Shown: positions 7,646 through 14,705 of the stretch, in pieces
Position numbering within the stretch: position 1 is the stretch's first letter
Layout of the letters: every line of letters begins with the position of its first letter
From: Cyclostephanos tholiformis
Lineage: Eukaryota; Bacillariophyta; Thalassiosirophyceae; Thalassiosirales; Thalassiosiraceae
Reading direction: 5' to 3'
Length of the DNA stretch: 14,705 bases
Assembly: GCA_036939975.1 (NCBI GenBank)
Contig: JALLPB010000550.1
Span: forward strand, 1 to 14,705
Made by a program: the position numbers and the translations under genes
Notes under the pieces: model-generated
The model's input: the letters and a program-made list of their open reading frames with translations, nothing else
Told to the model about the DNA's origin: nothing
Database searches by the model: none

Positions 7646-9517
7646 ATGATGGCATTCGCCCGCCACAGTAGACGCCGCGGCGGCGCCGTCGTGACGACGA
7701 TGCCAACGACGAAGACGACATCGTTATCGACTTGCGCAACAGCTCGCATCCGACGACGATCGCCGCCGCCGCAGCTGCAGCAGCAGCTTCTGCAGCTGCG
7801 GAGGTGTCAACCACAACGGCGTCCCGTCCTCCGCTCCATAATGGCCTCGTTGTCGACATCGATGTCGACGTTGAAATCGTCCGCTCGGGTCGATGGCAAT
7901 CGTGAAACCCTCGGCCGCTTGTCGTCTTCGCCGCTGATGTCGCTCGCGACGCTCGTCGCTGCGACTACTGCTGTGGCAAGCGACTTCTCATCGTCGACGG
8001 GATCATTGATGGCGTCGACGGCGCTATGCGAGAGACCCGAGGTGGCGGGTGAGGACGACGACGAAGAGGGGAATGATGTCGTTATTCGTGATGGGATGGA
8101 CGCAGGCGCCGTCGTAGTCGCTCCGTCGTCGTCATCCTCGTCGTCCTCGTCCTCGTCGGGGCCGGCAGACGCGGAGGAGGACGACGGCGACAATGAAAAG
8201 GAAGACGGGGAGGAGGAGGTCGAGGAAACGACGTGCTCCATATGCCTGATCAATCGACAGGGACCATGCCGGAAACACTGGCTCAAGTTCGAACGATGTA
8301 TGAAGGAACACGGCAGGGAGAAGGAGGAGAGGAGTAGGAGTAGGAGTAGGAGAGGGAATGACAACGATGGCATCAGCGGCAGAGAAGCGGGAGGAGGAGG
8401 TACTGCGACGACCGTGAGGAAGACCAAGGGGGGAGAAGGGCGAGAAAGCATCGTTGACGTGAAGGGAGGAGACGATAGTCGCCGCCACGGAGAATGGCCG
8501 TCCCAAGCGGCGCTGGAGGAGGAGTGGGATGCTTTCATGGAGAAGAGCACGCGACCCGGTGAAGACGAGGAGGAGGAGGAGGAGGAGGAGAAGAAAGAGG
8601 AGAGGGGAAATGGTGACGACGAAGAAGAAGAAGAAGGGGAGGACATTGACGATGCAGAGACGGAATCTGCCGTCGTAGTCGAGGACTCATCCGACGACCA
8701 CGAAAAGCACGTAGAAGACGTAAAAGACGAAGACGATGACAACTCGTCCCTCGCGGAACGATGCGACAAGTTCATGATACCGTGGATAGGGTGCATCCAG
8801 GAGCATCGCAATGCCTACACCCTAATATCCAACGCGTTCTATCGCGACGATATGATAGATCCGCTCGAGTCGACCATACGGGATGATAAACGCGTTCCTT
8901 TCCCCATAACGACGACGGGTAAGGAATTTGATGTAGATGAGATCAACGATATCGGTCAGGGTTATGTCGTGGTCAAGTTCCAAGGCGTGGAGATCGATCT
9001 TGGTAATTGGAAGGAACACGTCGATGCAGATTACGACGACGATGCTGATGGAAATGGGAAGGATGTCGACGCACACGTTGCCCCACCCACCTCAGGTACG
9101 GCTGAGCCTCACCTGATCAACGCTTTCGCCAGATTCCGCCTCGTGGATCCCAATAATGGCCGTCGTCCTATTGAGGTGGCGTACATCAAGGATCAGAACG
9201 GCACGCTATTGGGATTCGATTCGTTCACCAAGGCGAAAGAACGGGAGGGGGAAGGGGGCGAATCTCATCATCGTGACGACGTCGCCGCATCGGGCCACCA
9301 TGAGACGGGAACGTTGTCGTCGAAAGACGGCGAGTGCACATTCCACATTATCCCCGGTGAGACTACGAGCATCGTCGCCTACGCGATCTACCGTGGCGCG
9401 GCACGAGACGAGGATGGCAACGGCAGTGAGGGCGGTGACCGGGAGGACGTCCTTTACTATACTCCCGAAATACCCCTCCCCAACGGCGGCGTTGCAAACT
9501 TGAACAAATTAAAGTAA
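7646..9517 (+). CDS. GCK-like twin-CX9C protein with split cysteine domain
   Basis: 623 residues from the first ATG of the open frame; the frame is open back to 7571 without another ATG. Residues 1-130 are Arg/Ser/Thr/Ala-rich and unlike any domain I know. Residues 130-196 hold acidic runs and a tract of 11 serines. A cysteine domain follows: C197-S-I-C200, then G-P-C208, nine residues, C218. Its partner is C373, nine residues, C383, then Q-E-H and a tyrosine. The order CxxC...GxC-x9-C...C-x9-C...H...Y matches the GCK domain of plants and algae. Here about 154 mostly acidic residues (with an Arg-Ser patch near 230) separate the two pairs, far more than the usual few tens or less. Residues about 493-615 look beta-rich (F-A-R-F-R-L-V-D-P; C-T-F-H-I-I-P-G; L-Y-Y-T-P-E-I-P-L) and resemble the C-terminal part of diatom GCK proteins. 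The function of GCK proteins is unknown to me. CX9C pairs are often oxidised in the mitochondrial intermembrane space, but that is inference here. Confidence is high for the C-terminal two thirds and low for the N-terminus. Confidence 0.8.
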   Translation: MMAFARHSRRRGGAVVTTMPTTKTTSLSTCATARIRRRSPPPQLQQQLLQLRRCQPQRRPVLRSIMASLSTSMSTLKSSARVDGNRETLGRLSSSPLMSLATLVAATTAVASDFSSSTGSLMASTALCERPEVAGEDDDEEGNDVVIRDGMDAGAVVVAPSSSSSSSSSSSGPADAEEDDGDNEKEDGEEEVEETTCSICLINRQGPCRKHWLKFERCMKEHGREKEERSRSRSRRGNDNDGISGREAGGGGTATTVRKTKGGEGRESIVDVKGGDDSRRHGEWPSQAALEEEWDAFMEKSTRPGEDEEEEEEEEKKEERGNGDDEEEEEGEDIDDAETESAVVVEDSSDDHEKHVEDVKDEDDDNSSLAERCDKFMIPWIGCIQEHRNAYTLISNAFYRDDMIDPLESTIRDDKRVPFPITTTGKEFDVDEINDIGQGYVVVKFQGVEIDLGNWKEHVDADYDDDADGNGKDVDAHVAPPTSGTAEPHLINAFARFRLVDPNNGRRPIEVAYIKDQNGTLLGFDSFTKAKEREGEGGESHHRDDVAASGHHETGTLSSKDGECTFHIIPGETTSIVAYAIYRGAARDEDGNGSEGGDREDVLYYTPEIPLPNGGVANLNKLK

Positions 9518-9789
9518 TATGGGAGGGATCCTCGCGATCGGGGAAGTCTAACTTACTGGGATAAGCTGATGAGCCTTCCCCCCCCTTCGGATCAAAAATG
9601 AACTACGGATAAGGATTCAGGCTTTATTTAACAATCTGTTTGGTCCAAACAAAAGAGTGCCAACTCCCATCTAACAACTTCTTAGAAGGTGATAAGTCTA
9701 TCTTACTCGTAAGCCAATCGCGGGAAGAGGGTTCAAGTCCGATTCCACGACTGGTGATTTCGGACCACCCTAAAATGACCTATACTGCA
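9518..9789. other. Convergent intergenic region, 3' UTRs of both genes
   Basis: This 272-bp gap separates two stop codons that face each other, so it must hold both 3' ends and probably both polyadenylation sites. No clear AATAAA was seen on either strand. A tRNA-like string (GGGTTCAAGTCC near 9738) and a 6-bp inverted pair, TGGTCC near 9640 and GGACCA near 9764, are present but do not fold into a tRNA. Confidence 0.6.
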
Positions 9790-10813
9790 CTAATCACTCC
9801 AAATGACCGCTTGTGTATTCTTCTTTTTCTTGATTGCAAAGTTCTTCATCCCAAGAAGGACCTCCTCAGCAAGATGCACCGGCAGCAGCATCCGCGTCAT
9901 GCTGCGTTGCCGTTGCATCTTCCTCGTACTGCGTCGGGCTTCTTCCAACTCCTCCATGGAATGCCCCCATTGGTAGGCCAGTATGTTCCTCCTCCTGTGT
10001 TTGCACACGCGAAGGTTTGACCAGTGACTCGATCGCTCGTTGGAACGTAATAGCTCGTATTCGTCAAGACTTCCTTCGTATTCCTCCGAGTAGCCCCAAT
10101 CCAGAGACAGCTATTTTTGGTGTTTGTATGACAATGAAATGACGGGGAATGCGATGTATGCATAAAATGGGGACGAGACAATATCGTACATATAAAATAA
10201 GACTCACGGGTGGCCCCGATCCGCAGCTCGGGTTATCGCCGACTGTCCTGTCATATTCGCGAACTTCCACGGAGCGGAATGAAACTGAGGAGGTTGACGA
10301 TTCAGTAGAATGTCCACTACCACTACTACAGGATAAGTCCATCTTTTTTAGAATGGACTTCATCCTCGCCACCCCATGGAGGGAAGGAAAATCATCGATG
10401 TGGCCTCCTCCGGGCACGATAGGCAGCGTCGTTGGACATCGTCCTGTTGCACCCGGGGTAGCATCATCATCAAAGGGGAGACACTTTTCGATTTTGTGCA
10501 AGTCCTCACCCTCCTCGTCCCCCTCATCCGCCTCGGTGATTGCGAGTGTCCCCCCGTTTCGAATTTCAAAATCTCTTCCTCCGAGAGAATTATCGTCTAG
10601 ATATTCATCAACGCGCTCGATGTTGCCGATGCCACCGTAGAAGGAGGAGGAGGAGGAGGAGGAAAGCTCGTTGCCGTCGAGGCTAGTACTGGCGTTGTCG
10701 TTGTCAAGGTGCGTCGTCAAGGTCAAAGAGCGATAATTCATCTTCGCTTCGTCGTCGCACAGGGGTGGGACATCATCGTGCCTCGATGGTGATGTCATTA
10801 GCACGACCATCAT
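9790..10813 (-). CDS. Diatom-type GDNPxxxxGPP motif protein, two exons
   Basis: Exon 1 is 10813-10208 (202 codons) and exon 2 is 10110-9790 (106 codons plus TAG), joined in phase 0 to give 308 residues. Exon 1 is low-complexity with a seven-serine run (51-57) and acidic stretches (95-104). It then gives V-S-F-R-S-V-E-V-R-E-Y (177-187), V-G-D-N-P (191-195) and G-P-P (200-202). Exon 2 continues L-S-L-D-W-G-Y-S-E-E-Y, an acidic stretch, and a basic helical tail (R-R-R-N-I-L-A-Y; E-E-L-E-E-A-R-R; M-Q-R-Q-R-S; a K-K-K-K run). The order F-x-x-V-x-V-x-x-Y...G-D-N-P...G-P-P-x-x-L-x-W followed by a basic helix is one I recall from many diatom proteins of unknown function. Splicing restores the expected L-x-W directly after G-P-P, which strongly supports the intron. 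The first ATG (10813) follows an in-frame TAA; Met2 and Met6 are alternative starts. No membrane segment or signal peptide is evident; the basic tail might bind nucleic acid or protein. Confidence 0.85.
10111..10207 (-). other. 97-bp spliceosomal intron
   Basis: On the - strand the intron starts GTGAGTCTTATTTTATATG directly after the codons for G-P-P and ends ...CACCAAAAATAG before CTGTCTCTGGATTGG. Both ends obey GT-AG, the donor is a strong GTGAGT, and the body is AT-rich relative to both exons. The intron is in phase 0. Read without splicing, the frame drifts into unrelated residues (I-L-Y-V-R-Y...) and the motif loses its tryptophan. Confidence 0.85.
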
Positions 10814-10830
10814 TCGTGTATTATCTGATA

Positions 10831-10836
10831 CTACAT
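10831..10836 (-). promoter_or_regulatory. Minimal upstream start-stop (ATGTAG)
   Basis: ATG followed directly by TAG lies 18-23 bases before the start codon of the - strand gene. If the transcript begins upstream of it, this start-stop element could stall scanning ribosomes and lower translation. The transcription start is unknown, so it may not be in the mRNA. Confidence 0.25.
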
Positions 10837-10872
10837 GAGCCGCGTTTTATGCTGGCGATATGGACTGTGTAA

Positions 10873-10894
10873 TCGACATGAGATGTCATGTCGA
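10873..10894. promoter_or_regulatory. Perfect 9-bp palindrome upstream of the - strand gene
   Basis: TCGACATGA (10873-10881), a 4-base spacer GATG, then TCATGTCGA (10886-10894) form a perfect inverted repeat centred about 70 bp before the start codon at 10813. The position fits a promoter-proximal binding site for a dimeric factor. The centre also contains GATGTCAT, one base from the CRE/bZIP core TGACGTCA; another TGATGTCA lies at 11053-11060. No protein can be assigned. Confidence 0.4.
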
Positions 10895-10899
10895 ATTCG

Positions 10900-12190
10900 C
10901 GCAGTATATCATGGCAGCGCTTCCAACTTTTCGGCATGCAGTGCAATCGATGATACTTACACCGCAGCGATTTTGAAATGAATTATCGGGAAAGGTGTCT
11001 CATGTATTTATTCCTATTTTGACCACATGATGTTTTGTGTTCAAGTGTGGGGTGATGTCATCGACCGGATTCTTTTTAAAATCTCTCTGGGGAAATGCGT
11101 GTTTGTGTGTGGAATAAAAAATGCCACCCATCACCCCCACAAAAAGTGATTTCTCTTATTATTTTAGAGGAGCAAGTTACTTCATGGTTCGTCTCATATG
11201 CGCCGTCGTTGCATGGCGATGACCGCCCTCCTCCTGCCGCCTCCAGTGCTAATCTCATCGCATGAATTAGTACTACTAACATTAACATAGGCATCATTGC
11301 ATTCAGTAGATGGCTACAGGATCGCCAGCCCTCCTAGCTTGATGATGTGGGTTAGGCGATGGCAGTATTCCCCATCGAATCTCATTCACAGGGTTACACA
11401 GTAGGGCAGGCAGGAAGCTCATTCAAATTTCTGCCTCCAAGGGTGCAAAGAATGGGGCACTGTTGAGGACCACTTGCTGGGTGTACTGCCGCTGATCCTG
11501 AAGGCAAGCAAAAGAATGAATTCTAGTGCATTTAAAAAATACCAAAATCCTTCATTGCAAGTTGGTTGTAGACAGGCCCAGAGACCAACGGCGGGTCTAT
11601 CATATGATGTTAAGTACAGTATGGGATGTAGTTGTGAGCATAACACACAACTCACAGCAACACACTAAGAAAAAATAATGACTCCATGATCCCTCTCACC
11701 CACCAGCTTCCAGCAGCTCCAATTTTCGAGATGAGTGCAATTGCCATATGTCACGCAATTGATCTCATCTGCACAAAACAGCGATGCAATTTTTATGTGA
11801 TGCTAACTGTTGCTTCATTTTACTGAGTATTATTCCACAGGATGTGGCTCAGCATGCTTGTGGAGTAAAGGTGAGGTTTTTTAGTGATACTTGTGCTTTT
11901 TACTGGCTGTTGCATCAAATCAACATGCACTGATCCCAGCTATCCACTATTCTGTTGCCAATGCCACCCAAGTTTTCACCAGTTTTCGAATGATTTCAGA
12001 TGGGGGTAGAGGGGCACCATGGTGGCCATGTTTACAAGGTATCGTATCATAGGTTGCACATTGGTAAGTATCCCAGAGTAGTATTATAGTAGGTAGTTTA
12101 GAACTTGTTAGTAAAAAATACTAAGAAAAAACTAGAGCTTTAATTAAGTGTAGGTATTAATACCATTCAAAGTACTTCTGACAATGTGAA
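10900..12190. other. Upstream flank and AT-rich intergenic DNA, no gene seen
   Basis: About 1.3 kb without a convincing reading frame. The first 150 bp still carry CpG and probably hold the promoter of the - strand gene; beyond about 11060 the composition shifts to AT-rich with sparser CpG. Short frames at 11076-11297, 11419-11655 and 11474-11668 show no recognisable domain and have no repeat or splice support. Confidence 0.4.
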
Positions 12191-12213
12191 GTATATTGTT
12201 TCTCACATGAAAA

Positions 12214-12426
12214 ATGCGAGAACAAACACTCTCTGGAGCTCACAAATGGGGATTTAGCACCAAAGACACATTCCTACAGACATACCATGCAAAAATCCTA
12301 CCATACTCGGACGATTTTGGCCATAAATCCAGAGCATCAAACAATACCACTACAAATTTAACTGCCATGCTCTCCAAGATGGATGACATGGCAATCCTTG
12401 CGCACAAGTTATTAGAGGGTGCATAA
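12214..12426 (+). other. Short open frame, possible coding relic
   Basis: A 70-codon frame from ATG to TAA contains T-T-T-N-L-T-A-M-L-S-K-M-D-D-M and reads somewhat like a helical protein segment. I considered a decayed retrotransposon gag piece because such proteins in diatoms have similar Thr/Asn/Leu/Ala helices, but no zinc knuckle, protease or reverse transcriptase sequence flanks it. Function unknown; it may be chance. Confidence 0.2.
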
Positions 12427-12429
12427 ACT

Positions 12430-13350
12430 GGGGTGGGGTTTTCATGATGAAAAAACGATCTATTTTTGAGTGCTTCATCAATCTTACTTCTGTCATCTCA
12501 TAATACCAGAACAAGTGGATATTTGATGAGACATGATAAAGGTTGTTAAATGCTTACTACCCTAATTTGAACAAGACATTTGTTGTCACTTGTGAGCTCA
12601 ATTGTGCCCTTGCTGTCAAGGCTGAGCCATGCATTAGCCCAAATGAGCTCAGTTCCTCTTCATGGCAAAATTCTCCATAGAAGGAAAGGGGAAAGAAAAC
12701 ACAAAAACAGGATAAATAAAATCTTACAAATGCACTAAAATAAGTTGATTGTTGTAGATTTTCCAGGCCCACGGGCGGCATTGAAGTATCACATGCAGGG
12801 GTGCAGAGGATGAAGATATTTTTCCTGATTAATTGCCATGGTTAATTTTGGCATAGGCCTGCTTGCACCCCCAATGACCATGGTGCCAGTCATAGGGGCA
12901 ATGTCCATGACCTGATTGAAATAAGCATCAATGGTCCACAAGCAACTGTACATTATTGTATGCAGTGGTGCCCATGGTGACCAAAACATCTGAAATCTCA
13001 AACTCGACAATCGATGTTTTGCTTGGTTTCCAAAATAAAAACAGGAGTGATGTTGAACTTGGCCTTTGGCTGTGATTTTTTTAGCTCATAGACAGATACA
13101 CAAATACATAAAATATGGGTGTGATTTTTTGTCATGAGTGTTCCCTTATGTATTTGCTGTGTCTTGGAAAATTGTTTTTGTTTGGCTTGTAAATGGATAC
13201 ACATTAAGAAAGACCATTTTTTAAATTTTTTTATTTGTAAAATTTTATTTGTGGCAGCATGGAACTTCTATTTGTGCACAAATAAAGGGCCACAGGTATA
13301 CAAATACTATTCTTCTGGTACTGTTCTACAGATAATTATTTAAGAGTCCT
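12430..13350. other. AT-rich stretch with no supported gene
   Basis: Only short frames occur (12557-12781, 12789-13010 and 12998-13204 on the - strand, 13134-13343 on the + strand), rich in Phe, Cys and Lys as expected from AT-rich DNA. CCATGG-containing strings recur (near 12837, 12877 and 12972). No RNA gene, promoter or intact repeat was seen. Confidence 0.4.
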
Positions 13351-13553
13351 GCTCCCACCGCCACCACTGCTGCTCTACTTCCCCCTCTTTGATTGTTTCC
13401 TGCCCCCACTGTTGACTGTCATTGTTACTATTGCCACCAGGGATTGTTGCCTGCCCCAACTATGCCCCCACTGACACTGGCACTTCTGTCACTGTTGCCA
13501 CTGCTGCCACCCCTGTTTTCATTGCAGTCATTCACTACCTCTGCCTATTGCCC

Positions 13554-13721
13554 CTTGCCTCTTGTCCCTTGTCCCTTGCCCCTTGCCCCTTGCCCCTTGC
13601 CCCTTGCCTCTTGTCTCTTGTCTCTTGTCTCTTGCCTCTTGCCTCATGCCTCTTGCCTCTTGCCCCTTGCCTCTTGCCTCTTGCCTCTTGCCTCTTGCCT
13701 CTTGCCTCTTGCCTCTTGCCT
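13554..13721 (-). repeat. 7-bp minisatellite CTTGCCY, 24 units
   Basis: Twenty-four contiguous 7-bp units on the + strand, mostly CTTGCCT or CTTGCCC with CTTGTCC/CTTGTCT variants and one CATGCCT, cover 168 bp with no phase slip. The last six units are identical CTTGCCT, and blocks of like variants suggest local expansion. On the - strand the unit is RGGCAAG or RGACAAG, so the G-rich strand is opposite to that of the 1529-1605 array. Because 7 is not a multiple of 3, all frames stay open, producing spurious Pro/Leu/Cys/Ser and Arg/Gln/Glu/Ala reading frames. Confidence 0.92.
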
Positions 13722-14340
13722 CTGCCTCTACTCTGCCAGCCATTTGCCATTCATTTGCACATCTCCCCTCTCATTGTGCTGCCTCCGCCTCTCGTCACAC
13801 CACCACCTCTTGTGCTCTCAACATGATGGGGACAGGGTGCATCATCCTCTCTTCTGCCTTCACCAGCTGTTGGGCATTGGATGACGTTAGGTCCACAAAG
13901 GTATATTTTAGATGATATTTTTACTGAACTATATTTTAACCATATTATTTGTATTAATAAAATGTGTAGTATATGTGATCTGTGTGCCAACAAAATCACA
14001 GAGGAATCAAAATATATTATGCACAAAGACACCATCCAAATAAAAATGTTCCCAACTGTTTGTCTGTGTATTTGCATATTTTTGTCTAGAGAGGGGTGGA
14101 AACCTTGGGGTTTCATGAATCCCCAAGTTATCCCAAGAATGTATGGTAAATTTTGATGCTTTTGTTCTTGGGGAGATAGAATGGAACCTGTCACAGATAA
14201 ACTCAACATTGGAACTGCTATTGTAATCAGAACTTTTCTCCAATCACAGACATTCTCATAACAGCCTCCTTTATAAATTCCTATGTGTAGAGCTATGTAA
14301 CCAAGGGATGGCACATTTCTATTCACAAGAAAGTCATCAA
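13722..14340. other. Non-coding flank of the minisatellite
   Basis: 13722-13870 is pyrimidine-rich on the + strand and grades out of the array. 13870-14340 is AT-rich. A 206-codon - strand frame (13751-14371) runs through both but has no domain, mixes AT-rich and repeat-derived composition, and is judged to be chance. ATCCCCAAGTTATCCCAAG near 14117 and the GATTC-bearing strings leading to 14345 are the only other short motifs noticed. Confidence 0.4.
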
Positions 14341-14344
14341 GTAG

Positions 14345-14522
14345 CGAAACTTGATTCACATTGTGAAGCATGATTCACACCGTAAAGCATGATTCACATC
14401 ATTTTTGATGAGTACAATAACTATTCCTATGTAGACTCCCTACAGACCCAAAGTGATTCAAGTCAAAAACATGATTCACATCGTAAACTTGATTCAAGTT
14501 GTAAAGCTTGAATCACATCATC
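14345..14522. repeat. Cluster of GATTCACA / GATTCAAG short repeats
   Basis: Seven or eight copies of an 18-20 bp unit centred on TTGATTCACA(T/C)YGTAAAGCA. Three are in tandem at 14351-14400 (GATTCACATTGTGAAGCAT, GATTCACACCGTAAAGCAT, GATTCACATCATTT). After about 50 bp of unrelated sequence, more follow at 14454-14522 (GATTCAAGTCAAAAACAT, GATTCACATCGTAAACTT, GATTCAAGTTGTAAAGCTT, GAATCACATCAT). The last block contains the inverted pairing CTTGATTCAAG and AAGCTTGAATC. It looks like a decaying minisatellite. Confidence 0.7.
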
Positions 14523-14705
14523 TACTGCTTTCAAATAAGATTGCTATGAGGAAATTTCTCATAATAGAATGATTCATTATCTTGAATTAGGTTTCCCGGT
14601 ATCTTTGTACATAAGGATTTTCATGTTATAAGACAACTGAAATTTGGGTTTGACATGAGCCCTGAAGTTCACTGTAACTTGTGTAACCATTGTTACACTT
14701 TAGGC

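Noticed and set aside
7807..8811. 334-codon - strand frame rich in serine
   Set aside because: Antisense of the acidic and serine tracts of the + strand gene; GAG/GAC codons read as CTC/GTC or TCC/TCG on the other strand. It has no domain, while the + strand frame carries the cysteine motifs.
9567..9600. CTGATGAG resembling a hammerhead ribozyme core or snoRNA C box
   Set aside because: No GAAA core strand, cleavage stem or D box at a fitting distance; an eight-base match is expected by chance.
9640..9773. tRNA-like sequence (GGGTTCAAGTCC B-box, CTCGTAA anticodon-like loop)
   Set aside because: The T-arm and anticodon stems do not pair, no acceptor stem fits at the right spacing and no convincing A box was found. 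The TGGTCC/GGACCA pair is too far out for a tRNA. At most a tRNA-derived relic.
10149..10640. 163-codon + strand frame
   Set aside because: Antisense of exon 1 and the intron of the - strand gene, whose frame carries the signature motif and a consistent splice junction.
13393..13915. Three overlapping + strand frames (up to 163 codons) of Pro/Leu/Cys/Ser, and Arg/Gln/Glu/Ala frames on the - strand
   Set aside because: They are translations of the 7-bp minisatellite, which keeps all frames open because 7 is not a multiple of 3.
13751..14371. 206-codon - strand frame
   Set aside because: No recognisable domain, composition changes abruptly along its length, and it overlaps repeat-derived sequence at one end.
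14345..14522. CRISPR-like array
   Set aside because: Units abut directly without unique spacers and drift in sequence; the setting is eukaryotic.

Overview
The window reads as nuclear DNA of a eukaryotic alga, most likely a diatom. There is no operon structure or bacterial gene density. A 97-bp GT-AG intron is visible in one gene. Both recognisable genes belong to families I associate with diatom genomes: a protein with a G-D-N-P...G-P-P...W signature, and a GCK/CX9C-type cysteine protein with a diatom-style C-terminal domain. This placement rests on recalled family features and was not tested by a search.

Layout. Positions 1-7400 are AT-rich and CpG-poor and hold repeats and gene relics: three loci built on a near-palindromic TGTCGGCGACA-type unit, two of them in inverted orientation; a G-rich 7-bp minisatellite (1529-1605); a decayed transposase-like relic on the + strand (about 2880-3640); a second relic on the - strand (about 4080-4740); and a diverged direct duplication of about 0.5-0.6 kb (5471-5975 and 6130-6745), whose second copy carries an internal 121-bp tandem duplication. 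Positions 7560-10850 form a CpG-rich gene island with two convergent genes. The + strand gene (7646-9517) encodes a low-complexity acidic protein with two CX9C cysteine pairs. The - strand gene (10813-9790, two exons) encodes a 308-residue protein whose signature motif is assembled only after splicing. About 270 bp separate the two stop codons. Positions 10900-14705 return to AT-rich, CpG-poor DNA with few coding signals, a second 7-bp minisatellite (13554-13721, G-rich on the other strand) and a cluster of short GATTCACA/GATTCAAG repeats (14345-14522).

The two genes show no evident functional link beyond being convergent neighbours. The most informative points are the CX9C domain split by about 154 mostly acidic residues, the spliced reconstruction of the - strand protein, the uncertain 5' end of the + strand gene, and the sharp contrast in CpG content between the gene island and its flanks.
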